A stretch of 64,000 nt of DNA, taken from contig OU744727.1 of the NCBI GenBank assembly GCA_916613615.1, positions 2,076,593 through 2,140,592 of the forward strand, given 5' to 3'. The stretch's first letter is position 1. Each line of letters starts with the position of its first letter. The DNA comes from Steromphala cineraria (taxonomy: Eukaryota; Mollusca; Gastropoda; Trochida; Trochidae). Made by a program: the position numbers and the translations under genes. The notes beneath the pieces are model-generated. The model was not told the origin of the DNA. It saw only the letters and a program-made list of their open reading frames with translations, and did not search any database. Of this stretch, positions 1 to 12,055 are shown piece by piece.

Positions 1-100
1 TGCTATATTCAGAATATGACCTACACCGCTGGTTCCATACGGCTCAGCGGACCTGGGTTGAAATCCCGTCAGATCATCGGAAAGTATTTTGTTTATTATC
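1..100 (+). repeat. tRNA-derived SINE fragment (edge)
   Basis: A B-box-like stretch (gggttgaaatcccg, about 54-67) is followed by catcggaa. The same layout, B-box then catcggaag, recurs in the better preserved SINE at 9,676-9,750, so this is probably a decayed member of that family cut by the window edge. No functional tRNA fold is visible. Confidence 0.35.
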
Positions 101-2240
101 TGTAATACTACAGTTAATAATTAACCAGCATGACACGGAGATATGGTTTTGGCAGTACGTTTTGCTCACTTTCCTGTCATTGTCAACGCTACATGGCAAC
201 CCATGCAGTGCTTTTACTTCAAGTAGCAACATCACAATGCCATAACATCATAAACTGTCACTGTCACATCACTGTCTTGAAAATCTAGTGTTTACATTTA
301 GATTTACATTTTTTCTCTGAGATCTCAAAAAGAGTGAATTTGAATGATAAATAGAATATCACCCTCGTGTGTTTTGATTTGAAATATACCAACAATCGTT
401 GATGAATGTAAAAAATATTCATAACTTTCAGCAATTCGTGTTGATAGAAATTAATTTTGTGAAATTAACTTTGAGTAATACTCGTGTTAATATTACTGCT
501 CTTATCCAGTGTTGTATATATATTATCACCCAAATTGTTCGACAAATCACAATCTCCTTCATCTGAATATGTGGCACCAAGCATGCCTTTTTAAAGGCTT
601 TTCTTGTTAAGTCCGGTTTGATGGGTCTCTGCAAGTCCTACTATATCTAAATCAGATGAAGTCAAGCATTGTGAACGAAGCACATGATTATCAGAGTCAG
701 AACTAAAGCCGTTTTTGAATGCCGACTTGATGGGCAGCTAGATCTGTCTCGCGACAGACCCGTGAATGCATGACTGGTCACACGCCATTTTTGAGACGTC
801 ATATATACAGAATGATTACAACGAGCTCTATACATCTATCTTAACGAGATCACCAAATAAACCCATTCATTAACGATTTTCAGAAAATGTTAAACACTCA
901 GTTGGATTAGTCATTTGACGATGTAAGACTATTAAGCGTTTGAAGTAATACAGATATCAACATCACTTGTAAATAAACAATTATTTAAGGCGGTATTTCA
1001 GTTCAATTAACGATGCGCTAATCTATATAGTCTGTTTATTACGTCACACCCGCGCGAGTTTTATGGCCCCTATCTCAGGTAGGTTTTTTACAGCCGTTAA
1101 CTACGCAGTCTTAATAAAAAGCTAATTGAAGGTGTTTATTGGACAAATTGACAAAAAGCACACCCAGTTCTTATTTAGTTGAAATATCTTTGAAAGTAAA
1201 TCGAAAAGTGATCGAGGTTAGCGGTTGTTGCAGTTTTTAATTTTCTGTCGGCGAGGTGTCCATCATTAGTTTCTTGACGGATACATAAAACACCTAATAC
1301 TGCAATAGATCTTTAAAACTTGTTTTAGTCTAAATGTGTTTAAACGTTAAATATATAGTAGGTATTAGAAATTGTCAATTTCAATTCAATTCAATTCAAT
1401 TCTTTATTAACCTTAAGTTACACAACTTATCGGCGGTTACATAAAGTGATACAAAAAGTGATACAGGTGGACGGTGATTGCAGCGTACATACATATGGAG
1501 AATGTACATTGTTATTTTAAGTACTTACTAACTAAGTAGTAACTAATGAATTAAGATGGTAAAGTTGATACGGCGCCGGATACCCCACCGGATCCTCACC
1601 CAGAGAGTAGACAATAATGAAAGAATGAAAGGTTTTTCGTCATTTGGTGCATTCTCTACCTGATGTAGACCTATTGTTAGAAAAACCAAGTATTACATAG
1701 TTAACATGATTTATCTAATGATTTTTAGAAATAGGTTGAATCAATGAATTGATGATTACATTTAATCAAATCATCTACTTAATACAACATATTTGTTAAT
1801 TAATTAATCAACCGTAATTGTTGATTGTTTAGATATAATCATAAGAAATAGAATTTCAAGATTTTATGTTCCAATCAGTTATCCTAAATGTAAAAGGTTT
1901 TTACATGTAGCTTTACACTTTTAAATAATATATTTATAACATATTTGCCAAAAAAGCGCAACCCATGACCTCACTGACAATGAAAAAAGAAGCAATGGCA
2001 ATCAAACATTGCCAAGATTCTACATGTCAAGGATTCAGCCAAAGGCTCGTTAAGTCTTCATGCATGCATACCACTTTACTACCTAATAAACACAGTGTGT
2101 CACTGCACCTGTTATGTTATTGTTAGTGCAATAAACTAAATAATGAGAATCAAATATCTTTACCCATTAAAGGCTCATCAAATGTATAGTACAAACATCC
2201 TTTATTTGCCACACACATAAAAAATGAGGAGATAAATCCT
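101..2240. other. AT-rich intergenic DNA, no gene seen
   Basis: No ORF with recognisable protein content and no splice-compatible exon of the VWA5A family was found. A short (tcaat)n run lies at about 1,378-1,400. Nothing else here could be supported. Confidence 0.6.
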
Positions 2241-2249
2241 AATTTCGTA

Positions 2250-5200
2250 AATAATGATTCTATTGAAATGTTGACTTTGAAAGCAATTAGGTTCAGTTGA
2301 ATATTAACTTATTGTTTATGTTATTGTTAATCATAGTAAGGGTATTGATTCTGTGTTATTTAAAATTAGTGATCAGCAAGATATACTGTAGTACTTGTCT
2401 TTGTCTGGGTGACATATTCACATTGATAGTATATTTCACTATATCATGTTAGCATGTACATCATGGTGTCACTGATATTTTGATTATGAAAGACATACTG
2501 CTTCATGTGTAAAATTTACCAATTCAAATTCAACAATATAATGTTGAGGCCACTTTGTCCCGTCAAAGGCATATCAATGCTCTTAGCATCAATCTATAGT
2601 CTGCTATATAAGATGATAATACATGAATATACAAACAATTTAATGTAACTACTTGACAATCAAGCTTGGAGAGTTTTAATCAATGTTTATCTTGGAGAAG
2701 TTAACGCTCAGACAAAGTGAAAATTTGAAATTCTGACTTTCCAATATATGTAATTGAATTTGGTGTACATTATTTGCTCTGAAGCTGTCATATTGTTCAA
2801 AGGTTATTTCCAAAGTATAGCCCGTATGAAAAAGGGCTATTTTGAGGGTTTATAATTTTAATGAAGTGTTTACTTTGAAGTATAGTTTGATGTTGTTGAC
2901 ATGCTTGTTCAGAAAAATTTGTTATTTGTGAACGTTTAATCTATTTTTATTATCTATTTTTATTATGTAACCAGCGAGTGCAAGTTGAATAGATATCATT
3001 GTCTTTCAGTTTGTCCGTATTACAATTGTTGTGATAACTTCTTTGTGAACATATTGATGATGTATTTCTTAAAGTTCAGCTTCATGGGCAAACGTATTGA
3101 GTAATTTTCATTTCATGACTGCATATTTTTGAGAAAAATATTCTCAATGAGACTTTTTATTTGCAATGTTTCTGAAAGAAAGTTTACTTTGGATTATTTT
3201 ATTTTGTAAATATGTAGCGTCAAACGAAAATTGACCTTGATAGACATATTCATTATTGTGTAAAATCTACCAATTCAAATGTTACCATATACTATTTTAG
3301 GCCCCTTCGTCCTGTTCAAGGGCAATCAATGCTATTTGCATCAATCTATCATCTGCTACATGCTCTGACTCCGATACCCTCCTCGTTAAGTTAAACGACA
3401 TTCAATTAACAATAATCGCAGATGACTATACCTGAATATACAAACAATCAACAAGCAACTACCCGACAATTAAGCTTGGCGAGTTTTCACTAAATGTATA
3501 TCTTGGATTATAGAGTAACAATTATCAATCTATCGTCTGCTACCTGCTCTGACTCCAATACCCTCCTCGCTAAGTTAAACTACATTCAATTAACATAAAG
3601 TTCACATGACTATACCTGAATATACAAACACTTAACAAGCAAGTACACGACAATTAAGCTTGGCGAGTTTTCACTAAATGTATATCTTGGGGTTTAGAGT
3701 AAAAATCAATACTCATACAAAATGAAAATATGAGTTCTGACTTTCAAATATATTTGAAATTAGGAAGTTGTTGACACTGAAGTTGTTATATTGTGTACAA
3801 GTGATTTCCAAAGTAGATGCATCATAATTATTGGCTATATTGAGAGATGATACTTTTGATGAAATGGTTACTTTGAAATAAAGTTGATGTGGTTGACATG
3901 CTAATTTTGAAAAATATCTTGTTATATACGAATGCTTGTAAATATATCCTTAATCTGTTTACATGTGATGGGCGTGTTCTATATTTCTGGTGAGCAAGTC
4001 CTGTAACTTTACAGCTTAAACAGATTGACTTATTGTAGTTATATCTATATCCTTTTGTCCCTGTATGAATTCTGCATATGATGTAAAATATGTATTTTGT
4101 ATTAGTAATGTCAGATCCGAGATGGTGTGAGACATTCAACAAAAGATAAAAACAAAATTTTGCTCTAGTTGACCTATTGAAATGTTATTGAACCCACAAA
4201 CATCTTATTAAACCTTTTATGTAGAATGTCACATTATTACATACTCAACTTAAAAGGGAACCTTTATGATACATTTTACGTACTTAAATCTCTACTTTGA
4301 AAAATAAATTCAGAATGCAAAAACAACATTCCACCTTCACATGACAGAATAATAGATGCAAAGAGGATATTGTGCAAAAACGCAAATATTAAGTAAAAAA
4401 AGCAAACTGTGGGCATGGAATAGACGGTGTTTCAATGGGTATTGAACAGGGGTGTGGCTACATGAAAACTTTTGTCCGATGAAAGCATATGCACGTGTTT
4501 GTTCTACGATTGCTATGCTTCAATCAGTGTTGTGCATCTTGAGACAATGTTATTTCAAGGTCAATCTATTATGATAGTGATTTGATTTTTAGAGCCTGAT
4601 TAGATATTTACTCGCGGGAGAATCAAACCCGTAGTAAAATCTAGATTCGACTTTTATTGATGATTGGTCAAAAGACACTGAATTCATTTGATGACGATGT
4701 GGTAAATACATCAAACTACATCACCGAAGTGACCTCATTGCAATACAAGTAGAAGCGATAAGACAAGAGGTGCTTTCAAGCGACTTATATATGTGAACTT
4801 TCTTATTGAGAGATATGTGGCCCTCACGAGGAGGATCACCCTAATTTGCCACATATATTTCGGAGGCAATGAGTAAATTAATGAATATTGACGGATGCAT
4901 TGTTATTATTTGTTCATTCAGAAAAAGTCATCTAAAACTATGCTAATTGCATGTCGTTTAGGTATTGGAGGAAGAGAGGATGAGTAACAATCCATAGATT
5001 GATGAAAATAGCATTGTTTGCTCGCTAACAAGACAAAGTGGCTCATCTTATTATGGTTTGTCCATCTTATAGCAATGTATAATATTCATTACTTCCATCT
5101 TTACATACGTTTATATCACTGATATCATAAGAACATAAACAACTGCAGTGGATATTTTGAAAGAGTGTCAAAACCTGTCTATGCATGCTCCCATAATCAA

Positions 5201-6080
5201 ACATGTTTATTTGTTTTGTTTTTTCTATGTCATTTTTTGTGTGATCTTCATGGTAATAAACCATTCATACACTTACAATAATATACTCAATGAAGGATTA
5301 TTTTTCATTGGGAATGTTAACTGAATTCGAATATCTTTAAATATATTCTAAAAACATTAAAAAGAGACAACATACTTTTCATATTTATCAAAGTTAACTT
5401 TTAAACAACATCAAACTAAACTTCAAACTAAATATTTCATGAAAGTTATCATCTCCCAAAATAGCCAATAATTCAATAATAATTTGATATTAGAATAAAT
5501 TGAAAATAAACTTTGATCAATTTCAGAACATTTTAAGAATTTAAAAAAAAATTGAAAGTCGGAATTTCATATTGTCATTCTGTATGAGTGTTAACTTCTA
5601 CTCAATGCTCCAAGATAAACATTTATTGAAAACTCGCCAAGCTTAATTGTCGGGTTGATGCTTGTTGATTGTTTGTATATTCAGGTTAGTCATCTGAGAT
5701 TATTGTTAATTGAATGTCGTTAAACTTAACGAGGAGGGTATTGGAGTCAGAGCAGGTAGCAGACGATGGATTGATGATTTCTTCTCTATGCTCCAAGATA
5801 AACATTTATTGAAAACTCGCCACGTTTAATTGTCGGGTAGATGCTTGTTAAGTGTTCGTATATTCAGGTTAGTCATCTGAGATTAATGTTAATTGGATGT
5901 AGTTTAACTTAACGAGGAGGGTATTGGAGTCAGAGCAGGTAGCAGATGATAGATTGATGATTTCTATTTTATGCTCCAAGATAAACATTTATTGAAAAAT
6001 TGCCTAGTTTATTTGTCGGGTAGTTGCTTTATAAATGTTTGTTTATTCAGGTATAGTCTTTGAGATTAATGTTATTTCTT
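2250..6080. repeat. Large composite inverted-repeat element
   Basis: A block of about 200 bp (ctctgactcc...ccctcctcg...acaattaagcttgg) occurs in direct orientation near 3,330-3,520 and 3,525-3,690, with a decayed version near 2,520-2,780. It recurs as reverse complement near 5,590-5,770 and 5,775-5,990. A further reverse copy of the outer arm lies near 4,980-5,050. The arms enclose about 2 kb of AT-rich DNA with no recognisable protein. This looks like a non-autonomous fold-back transposon family; I cannot name it. Confidence 0.55.
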
Positions 6081-6085
6081 TTTAA

Positions 6086-6442
6086 AGGGGCAGTAGCACG
6101 TTTTTTAATAATTTCATATTTAAGATATTTCACTGATAATTGTGAGTTATTGCTAAATGTATTATATTGACAGTGCCAAAAATCTCATTACAAAAGCCAG
6201 TCATCCATAGTCAGAGGACAAAGTATGAAGATTCATATAAAATCCATTGGCGGCCATTTTTGTGTGAACACCTTTAATTCATTTTGTGTAAGAAAATGTC
6301 ATCGCATGGCTAAACTTTACCTTATACATTTGAATTATTACTACTTCATTTAGTTTAAATACATTGTTTTTCAATTGGAACCATTAATTTTCATTTTCGT
6401 GACATCACCTTATATTCCCTCTAAAAACGTGCTACTGCCCCT
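6086..6442. mobile_element. TTAA-flanked MITE, 357 bp
   Basis: Terminal inverted repeats of about 20 bp (aggggcagtagcacgttttt at the left, its reverse complement at the right) are flanked on both sides by TTAA (6,082-6,085 and 6,443-6,446). TTAA target duplication is typical of piggyBac- and Kolobok-type elements. There is no transposase inside, so it is non-autonomous. It sits between the fold-back element and the 31-bp satellite. Confidence 0.7.
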
Positions 6443-6447
6443 TTAAA

Positions 6448-7556
6448 GTCAACATTTCATCAAATTATATATTTCAAAGTAAACATTTCACAAAACTATT
6501 ACTTATCAAAGTAAACATTTCACCATTATTTCTTTTCAAAATCAACATTCCATCAAATTATTAATTTTCAAAGTCAACATTTCATCAAATTATTACATAT
6601 CAAAGTAAACATTTCACCATTATTTCTTTTGAAAGTCAACATTTCAATAACAATATTTATTTCAAAGTCACCATTTCATAATTTTTTCTCTTCTAACTCA
6701 ATATTTCATCAACTAATAACTTTTTAAAATCAACATTTCATCAAATTATTTCTTTTGAAAGTCAACATTTCACCAATTATTACTTTTCAAAGTCAACACT
6801 TCTTCAAACATATCAGTTTTCAAAGTCAACATTTCACCAAATCATTACTTTTGAAAGTAAACATTTCACCATTATTTATTTTGAAAGTCAACATTTCAAA
6901 ATAAATATTTATTTCAAAGTCACCATTTCACAATTTTTTTCTCTTCAAACTCAACATTTCATCAACTAATAACTTTTTAAAATCAACATTTCATCAAATC
7001 ATTTCGTTTTGAAAGTAAACATTTCACCAATTATTTCTTTTCAAAGTCAACACTTCTTCAAACATATCAGTTTTCAAAGTCAACATTTCACCAAATTATT
7101 ACTTTTGAAAGTAAACACTTCATCAAATCATTAATTTCCAAAACCAACATATCTTCAAATTAATACCTTTCAAAGTCAATATTTCACCTTAATTCTTTTC
7201 AAACTCAACATTTCATCAAATTATTTCTTTCAAAAGACATCCTTTCATCAAATCATTTCTTTCAAAGTCTACATTTCACAAATCATTTATTTACAAAGTC
7301 ATCATTCACCAAATTATTTCTTTTCAAAGTCAACATTTCATCAAATTATTACTTTTCGAAGTCAACTTTTCACCAATTGTTACTTTTCAAAGTCAACATT
7401 TTTCAAATTATTACTTTTCAAAGTCAACTTTTCACCAATTGTTAATTTTCAAAGTCAACTTTTCACCAATTGTTACTTTTCAAAGTCAATATTTTCAAAT
7501 TATTTCTTTTCAAAGTCAACATTTTGCCAATTAGCACTTTTCAAAGTAAAAAATAA
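6448..7556. repeat. 31-bp minisatellite (caaagtcaacatttca type), about 35 units
   Basis: Units of 30-33 bp built on caaagtcaacatttcatcaa plus an AT-rich spacer run head to tail. A 245-bp higher-order copy is visible: the block with tttatttcaaagtcaccatttca near 6,655 recurs near 6,900. The reverse complement of the unit is scattered through the fold-back element upstream (2,270, 2,860, 3,860), so the array was probably seeded by that element. Confidence 0.85.
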
Positions 7557-7691
7557 TCAAGGTAATAAATATCTATTAAAGATGATATTTACAAAACTTT
7601 ACAAACCTTTACAAACCTTTACAAACATTTACAAAATAATAAATATCTTGTAAATATCATCTTTAATAGATATTTATTACCTTGATTATTT
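7551..7691. repeat. Perfect 44-bp inverted repeat
   Basis: The left arm 7,551-7,594 (aaataatcaaggtaataaat...) is the exact reverse complement of 7,648-7,691. The loop of about 53 bp is made of acaaacctttacaaa-like short repeats. It lies about 100 bp outside the left edge of the large duplication. Confidence 0.85.
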
Positions 7692-7794
7692 TTGTAAATA
7701 AGTACTTTAATCTTTGTAAATATCTTGTAAATAAGTACTTTACAAGATATTTAATCCTTTGTAAATATCTTGTAAAGAACTTCTTTTCATGCAG

Positions 7795-7894
7795 TGTTGT
7801 ATCTTGGGTTTAGGCCTACTGACATACAGATCACGCACCTTCAAGACTGGGGTTGTATCTTGGGTTGAGGCCTACTGACATTCAGATTACGCAT
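7795..7894 (-). repeat. Exon-3-end minisatellite, short array (about 2 units)
   Basis: Read on the - strand, each 56-bp unit repeats the 3' end of exon 3 plus its splice donor. Only about two units stand here, against more than fifty at the matching place in copy B (38,115-41,130). Confidence 0.8.
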
Positions 7895-8123
7895 CTTCGA
7901 GACTGGGGTTGTATCTTGGATTGAGGACTGTTGGCAGCATGAACTTGAGAGACCCGTCAGTTTCCAGACTCATTTCCGTTACGAAAGAGAACTTGATGCC
8001 AGCCTTTGATTTGGGAGGAAGATTACCCAGCATGCATTTGAAGATATCACCGGAACTGTCTTGTTCCTCCATCAGGACTGCAGATCGTCCACTCCTAACA
8101 GCTTCCTCCTATGTCCAACGAGC
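7895..8123 (-). pseudogene. Inverted VWA5A-like exon 3 (dead), copy A
   Basis: The - strand sequence is clearly homologous to exon 3 of the intact genes (VIT domain; LGNLPPKSKAGIKFSFVTEM is readable), with the same 229-nt length. It is dead: the fifth codon, TAC in the working genes, is TAG, and the splice donor GT after the exon has become AT. Both lesions are shared with 41,140-41,368, so they precede the segmental duplication. It lies upstream of gene A, pointing away from it. Confidence 0.88.
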
Positions 8124-8470
8124 CCTAAGAGAGAGAAAGGAATGCTTAATAATGTCATGCTTTTTAAAATGTATAATAAGGGATTTAAGTTTGTGTCATA
8201 TTTTTCGGATAGACGAAATCACGAAGGTTGATTTTGACGCAAATGCCACCTTTCTGTCAATTTATACAAATCGCGATTTCTAAAAACTATTTCGCCAGAG
8301 TTACCATCATTCACGGACTATCATATCGAAACGTCTGTAAATTTAACCATGGCTTTAATTGGCCACTGCCTTTAGGGAAGCATATTGATGAAAATGAGTT
8401 TTAAAAGATTCAAAAATCTTTGACAAGAATTACGGAAACAACCTCGTTTACAGTTTTGTAACACTTTTAC

Positions 8471-8638
8471 TTGTTGCTGCTCCTAGACCTCTGCTGTGAT
8501 GTTTCTTGTCGTCCATGGGGAAGACGTAGACGACCTCGATAGTGTCTGTTTCCGAGTCGTTTATGTACTGGAGATTCGCCTCCACATTGGCCAGGAAGCC
8601 CTGCACGCTGACTCTCACATCCACCCCGTGCAGTGGAA
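8471..8638 (-). pseudogene. Inverted VWA5A-like exon 2 (dead), copy A
   Basis: The - strand homologue of exon 2 (168 nt against 206) starts after an intact AG acceptor and reads VPLHGVDVRVSVQGF. A 38-bp deletion after the MDD codons shifts the frame, a later CAG is TAG, and the donor is lost. The same deletion is present at 41,692-41,859. Confidence 0.88.
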
Positions 8639-8995
8639 CTGGACAGAGAGACTTTGTTATAAAATACGATATTGAATTTGGTATCTATAAACTGACTCTC
8701 ACATCCACCTCGTGCAGTGGAACTGGGTAGAGAGAGGTGTTGTTATCTATATACTGACTCTCACATCTACATCGTGCAGTGGAACTGGGTAGAGAGACTT
8801 TGTTATAACATGGTATTGAATTAGGTATCTATATACTGACTCTCACACCCACCCCGTGCAGAGGAACTGGGCAGAGAGACTTTGTTTTAACATGGTATTG
8901 AATTAGGTGTCTATATACCGACTCTCACATCCACCCCGTGCAGAGGAACTGGGCAGAGAGACCTGTTGTTATAACATGGTATTGAATTAGGTATC
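8639..8995 (-). repeat. Exon-2-acceptor minisatellite, inverted, about 4 units
   Basis: On the - strand each unit carries the polypyrimidine tract, the AG acceptor and the first 35-40 nt of exon 2, followed by gtatatagat. This is the same repeat as in intron 1 of both intact genes. The array ends abruptly at the fold-back element at 9,005. Confidence 0.85.
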
Positions 8996-9004
8996 TATGT
9001 TAGG

Positions 9005-9167
9005 GTTAAAACACGAGAACGAGGTTATGCTTGGGATTTCAAAACCTGAGGAAAGAAAGCTGAGCGGAAAGTAAGACCGAAAGCGAAGCTTGAGGTCTTA
9101 CTTCCCGCGAGGCTTTCTTTCCGAAGGTTTTGAAAACCCAAGCATAACCGAGTTCGAGTGTTTTAAC
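9005..9167. mobile_element. Fold-back hairpin element, 163 bp
   Basis: The left arm begins gttaaaacacgagaacga and the right arm ends tcgagtgttttaac, with about 70-bp imperfect arms and a short loop. It is absent from copy B, where the exon-2-acceptor array continues, so it arrived in copy A after duplication or was lost from B. Confidence 0.8.
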
Positions 9168-9675
9168 TAACTTAGATGCCGTTATTAACAACCCGTAATT
9201 ATTTGTCCATATTGTCATATTTTCAGACTGATCATAAAAATTGAGAAAAAAACAACAAATATCAAGGATTCATGTTTGTCGGTTAATTTTAACATTTATT
9301 ATTGGATTACATTACTTTATACTGTCGCTTCAATTCTGAATATAAAAGATTAAAATGAATTTCCTTCAAAAAAAGCATTGTGTTCAGACGACTTTTTGAT
9401 ATTGACATAGCACATAATGCACGTGCAAAGCATTCTTCGAGGTGTAAGGTTTTACAAATGACAATCGACAAGTCACGTGGTTGACACCGTATTTGGATCC
9501 TTTAAATTTATCACAAATGAAAAGGTGTAACACTGTTAATATCCATTTTGAATGTTTGTATGCATTTAAAATTGGAATTAAAGTGCAATTGGATTTCCTA
9601 ATGCTTTAGGGCCGATTTTTTGTACCGAAATCTGATCTTCAATCAATAGATTGTTTAACATAACCTTCACTTCTA
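9168..9675. other. Copy A-specific AT-rich insert, no gene seen
   Basis: This is part of an insertion of about 860 bp (9,000-9,860) missing from copy B. It contains the fold-back and the SINE on either side; no protein-coding content is recognisable. Confidence 0.5.
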
Positions 9676-9750
9676 ACTGGCCCGTTAGAGTAGTGGTTAT
9701 AGTGCTAGCTTACGGTTCAGAGGGTTGAGGGTTCGAATCCCGCACATCGG
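9676..9750 (+). repeat. tRNA-derived SINE head
   Basis: An A-box-like stretch (ttagagtagtgg, about 9,685) and a perfect B-box (ggttcgaatcc, 9,730-9,740) have tRNA-like spacing. The acceptor ends do not pair and no CCA-ready end exists, so this is a SINE promoter head, not a tRNA gene. Confidence 0.6.
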
Positions 9751-9859
9751 AAGCATCGTAAGTTTTTTCAAGATAATGTGGACTTAGGGGTTAGGTTACA
9801 CATAGGAATATAACACCCTTTGACTTTGAAATATAAAAACCTTCCAACCCACGAGTTGA

Positions 9860-12009
9860 GAAGGTGAGAAACATACACTGAATGTGTCTTTAAATGGATC
9901 AAATGCTGGATTTAAAATTTTCATATGGGCAACGAGAGTCTTAAAGATGTTACTTAAACTGAAGGAAGTCTATGTGCCTTCATACCGATGTATAGAAACG
10001 ATGTATAAGGCATAGTTTCTTTCAATTTGGTATAATCAGTGACAGAGGGAAGGCATAGTTAATTTCCATTTGGTGTTTAATCGGTCACTGAGGGAAGAAC
10101 TTAATGGTAGTTTGTTAGGATTTGTTGCTGAAAGGACAGGATCTTGATTAACAGATAGATCAATACAAGTCTGCATGTTTTCATCACCAACAGAAGCTGT
10201 ATTCAAAATCTCACTTTCTTATCCTAGGATCACAAATTAGCGTCAAATACTTGTCATAGGGTTATTGTACGCAAAAACATTATCGTCATCATTATTTGAA
10301 ATTTAAATACGCACTTCCAATTGCATTCAGCTTCTACATTCAATCAGACTAACAGTACAACACCCTAGTTATTTGTATCACATAACGTAGCTGCAGTAGC
10401 TCCAACCATATCAACATATGAGTTTACTTCCGGGTTGGCTGAAGGCGAGAGATAGTGTATGTAAACACCCTACTTGCTTGGTCTATTCTGTCCCTGTACG
10501 ATAAGTCCGTATATGATCGACATTTTCCTTGAAGACACAATGTGACCGAGAGTCACATGGACAGGTGTGGTTGATGCTTATTCACACGTCCACATAGACA
10601 GGTCAAAGGTTATGATAAGTAAATCAATGCGTTGCTGGGTGTACCAGGATGTACCCCTGTTGCTGTGATCACGTTGTATCCGGGTGTCAAGGAGAAGTAG
10701 ACCCTTTGAAGAAAAACCTTTCGATGGAACACACAAAAGATCGGGAATCTGTTTAAAGCATTAAATTTCTATTTAGCAATATAAGTCTCTAAACTGTGAC
10801 GGATCCAATTTGGTAAAATACATGATTTAATCTATCTTTTTTCCGTATAGAATTGTCTTTCGGCTAAATCATCCAATCATCAAACCGGAATAGATAGAGG
10901 ATAAAGCTTGATTACTTTGAATACGTTATAATTTCAATATTTCTAAACCTGTTACACTTACATTGATTATTAAAGGCGCCGTAGTACGTTCATAAACAAA
11001 CTAGTCTTCAACTTTGCTCAATCTCACACATATTGAAGCACAGTATATTTTTTGCTGAAGGTAATCAATTAAATCATTACAGGGTTTCACGTACAAGTGA
11101 ACATTGCACGTTGCCATTCAAGTGTGTTTACCGATACTATTCAAGTTAAGGAATTGGGAAAGGTGCAGCTTTGCGGAGCACGTTAAACATTAATGTGTGA
11201 AAACATACTAACGATAAACGATAAAAAAAACTTAAGGAAAGATCTGGTAAATTGGAAAACCCAAAATATATAGACTCTAAAAATAAATAAAATCTTGGTA
11301 TGGTTTGGGACATTAGGAAAATACCTTTTGTTACTCCATATTATACTTATTTTGCCAAGGAATATATCCATTCATGCAAAGAAATATTTCAAAATTACAC
11401 AAATTTATTAAAGAATTGAAAGAATTTAAAGAATTGTTTCTGTTGATCATGAAAATACATAGCCACAAGCAATAATTGTTATGAATTTTTGTTTCTCACA
11501 AATGGTTACCCTCATTCCAAGTATTCAAAATATAAACATAATGCACATATGGTGACACATTTACTAAACATTGTGTTTACCCATGTTCATATGCATATTT
11601 ATCTCTGCTCAATTGCTTGTATTCCTGCCTGTAATTGAAATGGGATCAAATAAAAGAAGATAAACAAAACTAAGCAAAAGTTTAATACTTTCTATGCTGA
11701 CCTGCACATATTGAAAATATGTCACTTCTTACATGTGTCACCAAACAGGTACGAATAAGTATGTTTAGGAATGCATTTCTATTTTCTACTGAACAATTTT
11801 CCTTTAATTTCTCCAAACCTTTTCGCAGTGTCCCTGCTGAGTACATAGATAAAGGTCTTGTGAGAATATTGCGGTGTTTACTAACCAGCCGCATACGCAG
11901 ATACCTCATCTGTTCAGTTAGCACGCTCAGTGAGAAAGTGCATTCAGTTTTTAACTCTGTGATTTAAAGTGTCATTGAATTTATAGCTTGATTTGATTTG
12001 ATACACACC
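9860..12009. other. 5' flank of gene A, no gene supported
   Basis: This flank is collinear with about 42,420-44,662 at high identity. Short ORFs are present (for example - strand 11,682-11,924) but have no recognisable domain. The last 100 bp before the ATG are presumably 5' UTR or promoter. Copy B has an extra block of about 105 bp with a TATA-like motif in this flank. Confidence 0.5.
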
Positions 12010-12055
12010 ATGGCGATCAAATACGGTCTTATTATACAGGGCCAAAAAAGAACAG
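12010..12055 (+). CDS. Gene A exon 1 (start; residues 1-15)
   Basis: It begins ATGGCGATC and encodes MAIKYGLIIQGQKRT, then splits a Val codon (phase 1) before gtaagt. The first residues line up with the start of VWA5A proteins, whose VIT domain begins at the N-terminus. The start is the only ATG in frame and is conserved in gene B. Confidence 0.88.

Noticed and set aside
7909..8283. + strand 124-codon ORF (and 41,154-41,528)
   Set aside because: It is the complement of the inverted pseudo-exon 3; similarity to the family is on the - strand only.
11682..11924. - strand ORF conserved at 44,245-44,460
   Set aside because: The conservation is no more than that of the surrounding duplicated flank, no domain is recognisable, and a + strand ORF overlaps the same bases.
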